Part shown: positions 7,931 to 16,411 of the stretch, one piece after another
Numbering within the stretch: the first letter of the stretch is position 1
Layout of the letters: each line of letters opens with the position of its first letter
Source: Lachnospiraceae bacterium
GTDB lineage: Bacteria; Bacillota; Clostridia; Lachnospirales; Lachnospiraceae
Assembly: GCA_022792535.1 (NCBI GenBank)
Contig: JAAWBG010000010.1
Location: 1 to 56,655, forward strand
DNA: 56,655 nt
Direction: 5' to 3'
Translations under genes and position numbers: made by a program
The notes under the pieces: model-generated
What the model was told of the DNA's origin: nothing
What the model saw: the letters and a program-made list of their open reading frames with translations, nothing else
Database searches by the model: none

Positions 7931-7934
7931 GCCT

Positions 7935-8771
7935 ATGGATAATAGAATGGAAGAACTGCTTCCCCTTGTAGCTGAACTGGCACAGAAATACACAGGGTAT
8001 GAGAGTACCTCTGTCACCTATGAAAGGGCTCAGACATTGATGGAATCCGTTTTATACTGTCTGGAAGAATATGAGAATTCAGCCGGAAACCATCTGGTTT
8101 TTGGAAAGGTTTCTGTCAGAGAACAATATGAGATTGGGAAAAGGGAGGCATTGAAAAAGGCAGAACATGTCAGAGATATGTTTAATGACCTTTCCTTAGA
8201 TTTTGAGGATTTTGGAGTGCAGTGCCTCTATGATACGGTTCAGAAAGGGATTCCTGAATTTTTAAAATGGTATGACGCTCAATTCTGCGCGCAGGATAGG
8301 ATTCTAACTTTGGACTATCCTCTGCTCACAGACTGTAGTTCCTGGAAAGGAGCAGATGGAATCTGCCGCTACCTCTCTGCCATACAGATGGAACAGGAGT
8401 TTTTGGGGATGTTTGATCAAGGCTATGTCAGAATGGTTTTGGAAAAATATGATCCAGAATATCAAATGATGCTGGAAAATATATGCGGTATCATATTAAA
8501 TAATATGCTGGGACATATAGCGATCCAAAAACCGCTGGATGATTTGGGGTTTCGGGAAGAAGAGTATCTGCAGCTATCTCAGGTATTTGGAGGAAAGTCC
8601 ATTTCTGAAATAGAAGAGATAGAAAAATATTTTATTCAGAAACTGGTAAAAGAATTCTATCAAGATGACGAAACTATATTAGAATACTTGTGCTGTAATA
8701 TCAAAAATACGGCTGTACGGATTGATCTGGCCATTCAGCAGAACCAGCTGGGAAAAATATTCTTGCTGTAA
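7935..8771 (+). CDS. Uncharacterised protein, DUF6179-like
   Basis: This 278-residue soluble, largely helical protein begins MDNRMEELLPLVAELAQKY. I recall similar sequences labelled DUF6179 next to DUF6323 genes; this is unverified. It has no signal peptide, no transmembrane segment and no nucleotide-binding motif. The four-base gap to the upstream gene implies translational coupling. Nothing in the neighbourhood (a cell-wall enzyme before, a small hypothetical gene after) gives a clear functional hint. Confidence 0.7.
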   Translation: MDNRMEELLPLVAELAQKYTGYESTSVTYERAQTLMESVLYCLEEYENSAGNHLVFGKVSVREQYEIGKREALKKAEHVRDMFNDLSLDFEDFGVQCLYDTVQKGIPEFLKWYDAQFCAQDRILTLDYPLLTDCSSWKGADGICRYLSAIQMEQEFLGMFDQGYVRMVLEKYDPEYQMMLENICGIILNNMLGHIAIQKPLDDLGFREEEYLQLSQVFGGKSISEIEEIEKYFIQKLVKEFYQDDETILEYLCCNIKNTAVRIDLAIQQNQLGKIFLL

Positions 8772-8889
8772 ATGAAGGTCATTTAAGATCATTGTAAAGG
8801 CAGTATTTTTGAATCAGCGGTTTTACAGGGAACTAGCCCAGCGTCAGAAGGTGCGGGAGTGGAAGAGGGCTTAGATTGGAGGATGGAAA

Positions 8890-9315
8890 ATGAAAATTTC
8901 TGAAATGGGAATGACTGGATACTGGCCGAAGGAATACAACAAAAGGGATGGAAAAAGAGTTAGCTGTTATCAGCCAGATAAAGAATATGAAAATTCATTA
9001 TCAAAAGATCAACAAGAGAAAAAGAAAGCTGATATCGCTTTACAGCAGGTTTCCGCAGCAGAGATTTATCAGAGAATGCACGCAGAGGATAAAAACAGGA
9101 CGGACACAGAGATTATTGTAAAGCCGGACGGGTCCAGGGTGCTGGTGATGACTATGCACATAGGAAGCATGGAAACTACAATGAGCATGGAGATTTCTAA
9201 GCCCACAGATATGCAGAATGACAAGGGCAGAGAAGCCGACAGCGGTGAAGAGGCTGAGAGTAATAACAGTGAAATTGCGGCGGCAGAGCTGGAAAAGATG
9301 GAAGACAGCCTTTGA
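8890..9315 (+). CDS. Small hypothetical protein
   Basis: This 141-residue hydrophilic protein begins MKISEMGMTGYWPKEY and has a highly charged, acidic C-terminal tail. TTGGAGG stands before the start codon. The centre (about residues 70-100) has a hydrophobic beta-like stretch, EIIVKPDGSRVLVMTM, within otherwise low-complexity charged sequence. I do not recognise the family. It is 118 bases after the preceding pair and could share its transcript. Confidence 0.6.
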   Translation: MKISEMGMTGYWPKEYNKRDGKRVSCYQPDKEYENSLSKDQQEKKKADIALQQVSAAEIYQRMHAEDKNRTDTEIIVKPDGSRVLVMTMHIGSMETTMSMEISKPTDMQNDKGREADSGEEAESNNSEIAAAELEKMEDSL

Positions 9316-9354
9316 CACCTGAATCCTGTCTAAAAAGTATGCTGAAATAACTTT

Positions 9355-9422
9355 TTACTCCAGCCAGGAAATACCGCAGCTTTGATCTGCCTGAATATTG
9401 TGATATTGACTGGCTGGAGTAA
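9355..9422. repeat. 13-bp perfect inverted repeat
   Basis: TTACTCCAGCCAG (9355-9367) and CTGGCTGGAGTAA (9410-9422) are exact inverted copies separated by 42 bases. They lie between a plus-strand and a minus-strand gene. There is no T run, so it is not a typical terminator. Confidence 0.6.
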
Positions 9423-9456
9423 CAGTGACAAAAGACGCTGGATTTGATCTGAGAAA

Positions 9457-9996
9457 TTATTTCCGGTCAAAGAAAATATTTTTTCCAGAGACGCTTAAGG
9501 GAATGCCAACCCAGCAGGCGTCTTCTTCCGTATAATGCATTTCTTCTGCAGCTTTTCCCACAGACCACATCATACGGGTGTCAACTTTATCCTGGGCGGC
9601 GGCAGCGGCAGCGGAGGATAAAGCGATTCCAAGATCTAAAAGCAGATGTCCGCAGACTCCGCCGGCTTTCTGGCAGGCGCCGCAGTTTTCAAAACCGCAG
9701 AGAGAACATGGAGAGACGCCTCGGAAACTTTTCTTAGCGCCTACTAAAAGCAGGGCGTCGCTGTTTTGAACATTAGAGGCATCTCTGTGAAACCATGGGC
9801 CTCCCTGTGCTTCTCCAAGCCTCTTGCTGATTGTTTCCATTTTTTCAACGAGAAGATCTTTTTCTTCGCCGGTTAAAACAAGGGTGAGTATGTAATCTAC
9901 TCCCTTGGCTTTCGGAGCTGTCCGGGCTGCAACGCACATTTTGGCGGCAGTTGCAAGCAATCCCTTTTGTTCCATTTCATTGCTGTTGTAAAGCAT
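9457..9996 (-). CDS. Ferredoxin-domain protein, DUF2148 family
   Basis: This 179-residue protein starts at the ATG at 9996, behind AAGGAGG; the open frame extends upstream to 10149 but lacks a ribosome binding site there. It carries a cysteine cluster typical of DUF2148: CSLCGFENCGACQ, followed by GGVCGHLLLDLGIALSSAA. This may hold an iron-sulfur cluster. The N-terminal half contains CVAARTAPKAKGVDY, characteristic of the family. The function is unknown even in described members. It is divergent from rplS and shares the 9997-10214 intergenic region with it. Confidence 0.8.
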   Translation of the reverse strand: MLYNSNEMEQKGLLATAAKMCVAARTAPKAKGVDYILTLVLTGEEKDLLVEKMETISKRLGEAQGGPWFHRDASNVQNSDALLLVGAKKSFRGVSPCSLCGFENCGACQKAGGVCGHLLLDLGIALSSAAAAAAQDKVDTRMMWSVGKAAEEMHYTEEDACWVGIPLSVSGKNIFFDRK

Positions 9997-10103
9997 AGAC
10001 TCTACCTCCTTTTTTTCAAGTATATGGTATGGGACAAAGATTGTCAATGAAGCCCCTGCAGGATATGGGCGATGATTTTTCGTGAAGTCAAGGAAAATAT
10101 GCC

Positions 10104-10132
10104 TTGCATTTTTGAAAAAATTATGATAAAAT
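10104..10132 (+). promoter_or_regulatory. Promoter of rplS
   Basis: TTGCAT (10104-10109) and TAAAAT (10127-10132) are separated by 17 bases, leaving a leader of about 75 bases before the start codon. Confidence 0.6.
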
Positions 10133-10214
10133 ATCAATCTGTGAGACAAGAAAACGATGGTCCTCTGTTACAGAAAAGTATTAAGAACATCTAACTTAAT
10201 CAGGAGGTCACAAG

Positions 10215-10568
10215 ATGAACATAACAGAAATTATCAAAAGTGTAGAACAGGAACAGTTGAAGTCCCAGGTGGATGAATTCCGCGTAGGCGACACCGTGAG
10301 GGTACACGGTAAAATCAAAGAGGGAAACCGGGAGAGAATTCAGGTTTTTGAAGGAATCGTATTGAAGAGACAGGGCGGAAGCAATCGAGAGACTTTTACG
10401 GTAAGAAAGTTCTCAAATGGCGTTGGTGTTGAGCGGACATGGCCATTGCATTCTCCAAACGTTGAGAAGATAGAGGTGGTTCGTCATGGTAAGGTAAGAC
10501 GTGCGAAACTGAATTATCTGCGTGGACGTGTTGGAAAGAGAGCAAAAGTAAAAGAATTAGTGAAATAG
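10215..10568 (+). CDS. rplS: Ribosomal protein L19
   Basis: This 117-residue protein matches bacterial L19 in length and sequence: [51 protein letters not shown] and [15 protein letters not shown]19 sits at the interface of the large and small ribosomal subunits. CAGGAGG precedes the start. It has its own promoter and is followed by an intrinsic terminator, but heads a cluster whose order resembles the Bacillus rplS-ylqF-rnhB region, so read-through into lepB and rbgA is plausible. Confidence 0.97.
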   Translation: MNITEIIKSVEQEQLKSQVDEFRVGDTVRVHGKIKEGNRERIQVFEGIVLKRQGGSNRETFTVRKFSNGVGVERTWPLHSPNVEKIEVVRHGKVRRAKLNYLRGRVGKRAKVKELVK

Positions 10569-10583
10569 TTCAGACAGAATGGG

Positions 10584-10617
10584 AAGGGACAAATACGATT
10601 GTAGTTGTCCCTTTTCA
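10584..10617 (+). terminator. Terminator after rplS
   Basis: The stem AAGGGACAA (10584-10592) / TTGTCCCTT (10605-10613) is followed by TTC. It may partly separate the abundant rplS transcript from the downstream processing genes. Confidence 0.7.
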
Positions 10618-10640
10618 ATATTTAACAATAAGAGGGAAAA

Positions 10641-11228
10641 ATGAGAAGACGTACATCTGGATTGAATTTTAACCGGAGAAAGAAAAAAATAAATATTGGA
10701 CTTCTGAAAGAGATTATAACCTGGGCGGTGGAAATCTGCGTGGCCATGCTGGCGGCGGTGGTGGTGGTATTGTTTTTCGGATTTCAAATTTCTGTAGTGG
10801 GGCCTTCTATGTCTCCGACTCTGGAAAATGGAGAGAAAATTTTGGTGAATCGCTTCGTATACAAATTATTCAGTCCAAAGCAGAATGATGTGATCGTATT
10901 TCTGCCCAATGGAAATGGAAGATCTCATTATTATATCAAACGTGTGATCGCTGTGCCGGGAGACAAGGTACAGGTCAAAGATGGCGTGATCTATGTCAAT
11001 GGGGAAGCTTTTGAGGAAAACGAAGAGACAGAGGAAGCCATAGAGAATGCACTGCTGGCGGAAGACGAGATCGTGATCGGCGAAGACGAATATTTTGTGA
11101 TGGGAGATAACCGAAGCAACAGCGAAGACAGCCGGTACGCCAGCATTGGCAATGTGAAAAAAGAATATATTGTAGGGAAGGCCTGGTGCATTGTCTATCC
11201 CTGGAGCAGATTTGGGTTATTGAAGTAA
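10641..11228 (+). CDS. lepB: Type I signal peptidase (first copy)
   Basis: This 195-residue S26 peptidase removes signal peptides from exported proteins at the outer face of the membrane. One N-terminal membrane segment (about residues 33-55) is followed by the catalytic Ser box VVGPSMSPTL, the Lys box YYIKRVIAVPGD and the conserved GDNRSNSEDSRY box. The basic N-terminus sets the membrane topology. It lies between rplS and rbgA. A second signal peptidase follows rbgA. Confidence 0.93.
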   Translation: MRRRTSGLNFNRRKKKINIGLLKEIITWAVEICVAMLAAVVVVLFFGFQISVVGPSMSPTLENGEKILVNRFVYKLFSPKQNDVIVFLPNGNGRSHYYIKRVIAVPGDKVQVKDGVIYVNGEAFEENEETEEAIENALLAEDEIVIGEDEYFVMGDNRSNSEDSRYASIGNVKKEYIVGKAWCIVYPWSRFGLLK

Positions 11229-11238
11229 GGAGGCAGCC

Positions 11239-12090
11239 ATGCATTTTCAGTGGTATCCTGGACATATGACGAAGGCGAGACGTCAAATGCAGGAGGATAT
11301 AAAATTGATTGATCTGGTGATTGAACTGGTGGACGCCAGAATTCCCTTAAGCAGCCGGAATCCAGATATTGATCAATTAGGAAAACAGAAGGCCAGATTA
11401 ATCTTGATGAATAAGGCGGACCTTGCCAATGAAGAACAGACCAGGCAGTGGACAGAATTTTTTCAGAATCAAGGTTACTTTGTGGTGAAATTAGACGCAA
11501 GGACTAAGGCTGGCATGAAAAAAGTCAATGACGTGATTATGGAAGCCTGTCGGGAAAAGATAGAGCGGGACCGAAAAAGAGGAATCAAGAATCGCCCGGT
11601 ACGGGCTATGGTGGTGGGAATTCCCAATGTGGGGAAATCCACATTTATCAATACTTATGCAGGAAAAGCCTGCGCTAAGACTGGAAATAAGCCAGGCGTC
11701 ACAAAAGGAAAGCAGTGGATTAAATTAAATAAAAATGTGGAACTGTTAGACACACCGGGAATTTTGTGGCCGAAGTTTGAAGATCAGCAGGTGGGGTTAT
11801 ATCTTGCTCTGATTGGTTCTATCAAAGATGAGATCTTGAATATAGATGAACTTTCCCTGAAATTAATTCAGATTTTAAAAGAGAATTATTCAGGAATTTT
11901 GACAGAAAGATATTCAGCGGCGGAGGAAGGGGAAGCGCCAGAGATCTTAAGACAGATTGCGGAAAACCGCAATTGTGTAAAAAAGGGGAATGAGCTGGAT
12001 TACAGCAAGGCGGCGGCTCTTGTACTGGATGAGTTTCGAAGCGGGCGTCTTGGAAAAATAACCCTTGAATTTCCCGGGGAGCAGCGATAG
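11239..12090 (+). CDS. rbgA: Ribosome biogenesis GTPase RbgA (YlqF)
   Basis: This 283-residue circularly permuted GTPase is needed for late assembly of the 50S subunit. It begins FQWYPGHMTKARRQM, the signature of the family. The G motifs occur in permuted order: NKADL (G4), then GIPNVGKST (G1) and DTPGILWP (G3). The C-terminal domain that binds the ribosome is present. It starts 11 bases after lepB behind AAGGAGG, so it is co-transcribed. Its position beside rplS matches Bacillus. Confidence 0.95.
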   Translation: MHFQWYPGHMTKARRQMQEDIKLIDLVIELVDARIPLSSRNPDIDQLGKQKARLILMNKADLANEEQTRQWTEFFQNQGYFVVKLDARTKAGMKKVNDVIMEACREKIERDRKRGIKNRPVRAMVVGIPNVGKSTFINTYAGKACAKTGNKPGVTKGKQWIKLNKNVELLDTPGILWPKFEDQQVGLYLALIGSIKDEILNIDELSLKLIQILKENYSGILTERYSAAEEGEAPEILRQIAENRNCVKKGNELDYSKAAALVLDEFRSGRLGKITLEFPGEQR

Positions 12091-12126
12091 AATAGAGAGC
12101 AGAAGGATGTTAGAAGAGAGAATGGT

Positions 12127-12759
12127 ATGAATATGAATAAGAGTGAAGACGACAGGAATATAGAGAGTAAAAAGAATAGAAAAAGAGAAAAAAATGAAGA
12201 AAAAGAATCTGCAGCAGGAAAATCTGAAGTGATAAAGGAGACCATCAATTTTATCATTTATATTGCAATTGTTTTTTTCGTTACCTATCTAGTCATTCAT
12301 TATGTGGGGCAGCGTACACAGGTCAGTGGAACTTCCATGGAATATACGCTAAGCGATGGAGATAATTTGATTGTAGATAAGATCAGTTATCGTTTTCGCA
12401 AACCAGAACGGTTTGATATTATTGTATTTCCTTATCAACATGAAAAAAATACTTACTATATCAAACGGATTATCGGACTGCCAGGAGAGACCCTGCAGAT
12501 CGACACAGACGGCAACATCTATGTGGACGGAGAAGTTTTGGAAGAGTCTTATGGAAGAGAAGTGATCTTAAGTCCAGGGCAGGCGGAAGAACCCATTGTA
12601 TTGGGGGAAGATGAATATTTTGTATTAGGCGATAACAGAAATGCAAGTTCAGACAGCCGGGACCCTAACGTAGGTTTGATAAAGGGGAAAAATATCGTGG
12701 GAAGAGCATGGCTGCGAATTTTTCCTTTTGACAGAATTGGGTTTATCAAACACCAGTAG
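12127..12759 (+). CDS. lepB: Type I signal peptidase (second copy)
   Basis: This 210-residue paralogue of the 10641 gene has a longer, very charged cytoplasmic N-terminus (about 35 residues), one membrane segment, Ser box VSGTSMEYTLSDGD, Lys box YYIKRIIGLPGE and GDNRNASSDSRDPN. The catalytic Ser and Lys are both intact, so both copies should be active. They differ in the residues around the Ser (PSMSPT versus TSMEYT), which might reflect different substrates. Its end lies just before the rnhB start. Confidence 0.92.
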   Translation: MNMNKSEDDRNIESKKNRKREKNEEKESAAGKSEVIKETINFIIYIAIVFFVTYLVIHYVGQRTQVSGTSMEYTLSDGDNLIVDKISYRFRKPERFDIIVFPYQHEKNTYYIKRIIGLPGETLQIDTDGNIYVDGEVLEESYGREVILSPGQAEEPIVLGEDEYFVLGDNRNASSDSRDPNVGLIKGKNIVGRAWLRIFPFDRIGFIKHQ

Positions 12760-12772
12760 ACAGGAGAACAAG

Positions 12773-13546
12773 GTGAAAGAACGAAAGAAGATCGAAGCGA
12801 TCAGAGAAGAACTACAGGCAGCAGAGGAGACGATGCTGCCTTCTTTTATTTTAAAATATGAAGAGGATGAGAGAGCAGGAGTACAAAAGTTGCTGCAGCA
12901 GGCAGAGAAACGCCTGGCCCGTCTTGCAGCGGAAGAGAAGCGGATTGAGGAATTAAAACAGTACGAGAGAGAGTACGGGGCGGCAGGCTGTCTCTGCGGA
13001 ATTGACGAAGCAGGCAGAGGACCTCTGGCAGGACCAGTGGTGGCAGGAGCTGTGATCTTACCAAAGGATTGTAAGATCCTCTATATCAATGATTCCAAAA
13101 AGCTCAGTGAGAAAAAGAGGGAAGAACTCTATGATATCATTATGGAACAGGCGGTGGCGGTGGGAATCGGCATGGCAGGTCCAGGAAGGATTGACAAAAT
13201 TAATATTCTCCAGGCGACTTACGAGGCCATGCGCCAGGCTATTCAAAATTTATCTGTAGTACCCGATATATTATTAAATGATGCAGTGACGATCCCTCAG
13301 GTGGAGATTCCCCAGGTGCCCATTATTCATGGAGACGCTAAGAGTATTTCTATTGGTGCGGCAAGTATCATTGCAAAAGTCACAAGAGACAGGCTGATGA
13401 TGGAATATCATGAGAGGATGCCGGAGTATGGATTTGACCGGAATAAAGGATACGGCACGAAAGAACACATAGAGGCCATCCGCACCCACGGGCCCTCTCC
13501 GATTCATCGTCAGTCCTTTATTAAAAATTTTTGGATGGAAGATTAA
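12773..13546 (+). CDS. rnhB: Ribonuclease HII
   Basis: This enzyme removes RNA from RNA-DNA hybrids and single ribonucleotides from DNA. I place the start at GTG 12773, seven bases after AGGAG; an in-frame TTG at 12728 would overlap lepB and lacks a ribosome binding site. The product is 257 residues with a helical N-terminal extension of about 70 residues that is common in Firmicute RNase HII. Catalytic motifs are CGIDEAGRGPLAGPVVAGA, INDSKKLSEKKRE and HGDAKSISIGAASIIAKV. Confidence 0.94.
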   Translation: MKERKKIEAIREELQAAEETMLPSFILKYEEDERAGVQKLLQQAEKRLARLAAEEKRIEELKQYEREYGAAGCLCGIDEAGRGPLAGPVVAGAVILPKDCKILYINDSKKLSEKKREELYDIIMEQAVAVGIGMAGPGRIDKINILQATYEAMRQAIQNLSVVPDILLNDAVTIPQVEIPQVPIIHGDAKSISIGAASIIAKVTRDRLMMEYHERMPEYGFDRNKGYGTKEHIEAIRTHGPSPIHRQSFIKNFWMED

Positions 13547-13575
13547 GATAAAAACGCAGAAAGGCAGTGATAGAT

Positions 13576-15516
13576 ATGTCCTTTGTAGAAGGCCTTCATC
13601 AATATCAGACCAATACAGCCTCCAACACCCAGACTATGGGGAATGTAAAAGAGGCAGGAGCAGTACGCCCCACAGCTCAGGCTCAGGAATTGGTTCCTGG
13701 AAAAGTCTTTGAGGGAATGGTTACGGAGATTAAAAACGGCCAGGTGACCTTGGGATTAAGCGACGGAAGAACCATCTCAGCAAGAATGGAAGCAGGTGTG
13801 GCTTTAGAAAAAGGCCAGCCCATGTTGTTTGAGGTGAAAGCGAATACAGGGGAACAGATTGCTATCCGCCCGGTTACGTTGGAAAGTGCTCAGAATCCAA
13901 CCTTGCTGAAAGCATTGGAAGCGGCAGGATTGAAAGTGAATCCCAGAAATCTGTCCATGGTCAATCAGATGATGATGGAGCAGCTTCCCATTGATAAAAA
14001 CAGCCTGATGCAGATGGCGCGGGCAGTATCAGGGTTTCCCCAGGCAGATATGCAGACCTTGGTGCAGATGCAGAAACTGGGCTTTGTAATCACAGAGAAT
14101 TCTTTGAATCAATTTCAGAACTATCAGAATGGGCAGCAGGCCATTCTCCCGGAAATGCAGGAGTTGATGGAAGGGATTACCAACCTTTCGGAACAGCTGA
14201 CCGGAAAAGAGGGAGTGGGCCAGAACAATCTTTTTACTGAGAATTTTACCTTGAACCCAGGAAACCAGAATACAGGATTGGCAAGTCTGGGTCAGAATTC
14301 ACCGGCAGGACAGCTGATGAGCCTGCAGCAGCAGATTTTAGCAGTTTTGGCAGGAAAGGATTTCCAAGCAGGGCAGTCAGGTGAGGCGCAGAATCCGGCT
14401 GTGATAAATCCTGTGGCAGAGAGCCAGCCAGTACCGGAAGTGACAGTTCAGAATTCAGAGGCACAGGTATCAGGCACAGAAGCTATACAACAGGGAATTC
14501 AGGAAGGAACAGCAGGGGCTATTTTAGCAGAAGGAGCCGGGAGTCTGGAAGGCAGTCAGGCAGGAGGACAGATTCCAGGAGAGATATCTGCACTGGCAGA
14601 GGCTGGAAACGGAACAGTCCAAGAAGCAGAGGACAGCGGAAGTCTGGCAAAAGTTGGGAAACTTCCAGCGGAGATCTCACAGCCTATAGATCAGGTTTTG
14701 ACCAAAGAACAGCAGGGAAATCTTGTGAGGATGCTTCAGAATTTTTCTGGAGCGGCGGAAAATCAGCAATTACTTCCCAATGGCCAGTTGAATACCAGTA
14801 TGAATGCTGGAGAAATGCTGCAGCAGATGATGCAGGTATTAGAAAACAGTAAAAATTTGAATGGAAATGCAGTGAAAGACTTGTTTTCTTCCAAAGAGTG
14901 GAAAAATTTGATGAAACAGGCCATGACAGAGCAGTGGACTTTGACGCCGGAACAATTGAAAGAAGAGGGGGCCGTCAAGGAATTATACCAGCGCTTGACC
15001 AGGCAGATGACAGAACTGCAGCAGGTCTTGTCTCAGACAGGCAAAGAGGGAGCGGCGCTGGCAAAGACAGCTCAGTCAGTGCAGGGAAATCTGGAGTTTA
15101 TGAATCAATTGAATCAAATGTACACTTATGTACAGCTTCCGCTGAAACTGCGTCAGCAGAATGCCCACAGTGACTTGTATGTATATACCAATAAAAAGAA
15201 TCTGCGGGAAAAGGAAGGAGATCTCTCCGCTCTTCTGCATTTAGATCTGGATCATCTGGGCTCTACGGATATCTATGTAAAAATGCATGGTCAGACAGTA
15301 CAGACAGATTTCTATCTGGCAGACGCTTTGTCTTATCAATTGATTGGAAAATTCACAGATCAGTTGATCAAACGCTTAGAGGAAAAGGGCTACCAATGCC
15401 AAGTAAAGGTAGAAAACCGAAAAGCCCAGAAGAATACAGTACAAGAACTTTTCGAACAGGAGAAACCGGAAAACGCAGGAAAACTCCATCGCTATTCTTT
15501 CGATGTGAAGGCATAG
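13576..15516 (+). CDS. FliK/YlqG-like protein with hook-length-control C-terminal domain
   Basis: This protein of about 646 residues starts at ATG 13576; GTG 13567 in frame is the alternative. The N-terminal part (about 40-110) looks like a small beta domain (GKVFEGMVTEIKNGQVTLG). The middle is Gln/Gly/Ala-rich and likely disordered. The C-terminal 130 residues (PLKLRQQNAHSDLYVY, LHLDLDHLGSTDIYVKMHG) match the Flg_hook domain of FliK. No flagellar genes are in the window, and the neighbour is an isolated FlhB C-terminal domain. The arrangement mirrors ylqG-ylqH of Bacillus, whose function is unknown. A role outside flagellar export is likely. Confidence 0.8.
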   Translation: MSFVEGLHQYQTNTASNTQTMGNVKEAGAVRPTAQAQELVPGKVFEGMVTEIKNGQVTLGLSDGRTISARMEAGVALEKGQPMLFEVKANTGEQIAIRPVTLESAQNPTLLKALEAAGLKVNPRNLSMVNQMMMEQLPIDKNSLMQMARAVSGFPQADMQTLVQMQKLGFVITENSLNQFQNYQNGQQAILPEMQELMEGITNLSEQLTGKEGVGQNNLFTENFTLNPGNQNTGLASLGQNSPAGQLMSLQQQILAVLAGKDFQAGQSGEAQNPAVINPVAESQPVPEVTVQNSEAQVSGTEAIQQGIQEGTAGAILAEGAGSLEGSQAGGQIPGEISALAEAGNGTVQEAEDSGSLAKVGKLPAEISQPIDQVLTKEQQGNLVRMLQNFSGAAENQQLLPNGQLNTSMNAGEMLQQMMQVLENSKNLNGNAVKDLFSSKEWKNLMKQAMTEQWTLTPEQLKEEGAVKELYQRLTRQMTELQQVLSQTGKEGAALAKTAQSVQGNLEFMNQLNQMYTYVQLPLKLRQQNAHSDLYVYTNKKNLREKEGDLSALLHLDLDHLGSTDIYVKMHGQTVQTDFYLADALSYQLIGKFTDQLIKRLEEKGYQCQVKVENRKAQKNTVQELFEQEKPENAGKLHRYSFDVKA

Positions 15517-15553
15517 CAGGAAAGATCGGATCATAATTGAAGGAGCAAAATCT

Positions 15554-15880
15554 ATGGCGGGAACAAGATATAAAAATACCAAAGAACTGGTAACCATGGA
15601 GACAGGACCGGGAGAAAAACAAAAGACTGCTGTGGCCATCGCGTATCAGCCGGGGGAGACTGCGCCTAAGATTCTGGCCACAGGAAAGGGCCATGTGGCG
15701 GAACGGATTATTGAGAAAGCCAAGGAAGACAACATTCCCTTTTACCGGGATGACAAGCTGGCAAAGACCTTGTCTAAGTTAGAGATTGGAGATTTGATTC
15801 CGCCAGAGCTGTATGAAGTGGTGGCGGAGATTCTGGTGTTTGTGGATGATATGGAGCGGATGCGGGAGAAGATTCGATAG
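15554..15880 (+). CDS. FlhB C-terminal-domain protein (FhlB/YlqH family)
   Basis: This 108-residue protein corresponds to the cytoplasmic C-terminal domain of the export-switch proteins FlhB/YscU, without membrane segments. Readable parts are AVAIAYQPGETAPKILATG, VAERIIEKAKEDNIPFYRD and LEIGDLIPPELYEVVAEIL. The NPTH autocleavage motif of FlhB is absent; the matching stretch reads QPGE, so self-cleavage is not expected. AAGGAG precedes the start. Its pairing with the FliK-like gene suggests that the two interact as FliK and FlhB do. Confidence 0.88.
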   Translation: MAGTRYKNTKELVTMETGPGEKQKTAVAIAYQPGETAPKILATGKGHVAERIIEKAKEDNIPFYRDDKLAKTLSKLEIGDLIPPELYEVVAEILVFVDDMERMREKIR

Positions 15881-15964
15881 ACGCCTGCAGGAGATAGAAA
15901 GAGAAAATGCAGTAGATCCTGTGTAAAAGGATAGGGAAATGATCACAGATAGGCAGCAGGCGGA

Positions 15965-16363
15965 TTGGAAGAGAAGAAAGAAGAAGGGGAATCATTGGGG
16001 AAGACAGGAAATAAGAACCGTAAGACAGGCAGTTTTTGGGAAGGCCAGGCGGCGGAATTTTTACAGAACAAGGGGTATGAGATTCTGCACAGAAATTTTA
16101 CCAGCCGATGGGGTGAAATTGACCTGGTGGCAAGACAGGGAGATTATCTAGTATTTGTGGAAGTAAAATACCGGAAGGACAGCAGCGGCGGCCATCCGCT
16201 GGAGGCAGTAGATGGTTTCAAGCAACGGCGTATTTTTCAGACGGCAAAGTATTACTGTCTCCGCTTTGGATATGGTGAGAATACTCCTTGTCGTTTTGAT
16301 GTGATCGGGATTTTAGGAACAGAAGTGATCCATGTGGAAAATGCTTTTTTAGTCTGGAACTAA
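15965..16363 (+). CDS. YraN family (UPF0102) endonuclease-like protein
   Basis: This protein of up to 132 residues shows the YraN nuclease-fold motif GEIDLVARQGDYLVFVEVKYR, with the Asp and Glu-x-Lys of PD-(D/E)XK-like enzymes, preceded by GSFWEGQAAEFLQNKGY. The start is uncertain: no in-frame ATG is available after the stop at 15950, so TTG 15965 or TTG 15995 must be used. UPF0102 genes commonly follow rnhB, as here. The biological role is not established. Confidence 0.88.
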   Translation: MEEKKEEGESLGKTGNKNRKTGSFWEGQAAEFLQNKGYEILHRNFTSRWGEIDLVARQGDYLVFVEVKYRKDSSGGHPLEAVDGFKQRRIFQTAKYYCLRFGYGENTPCRFDVIGILGTEVIHVENAFLVWN

Positions 16364-16411
16364 GTCTTTCCGTTCGGAGTAGATAAGGCAGTGGGAATAG
16401 AAGGAGGAAAA

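Noticed and set aside
9997-10149. Upstream extension of the DUF2148 gene to 230 residues
   Set aside because: The extension overlaps the rplS promoter and has no ribosome binding site, while ATG 9996 has AAGGAGG at the right distance.
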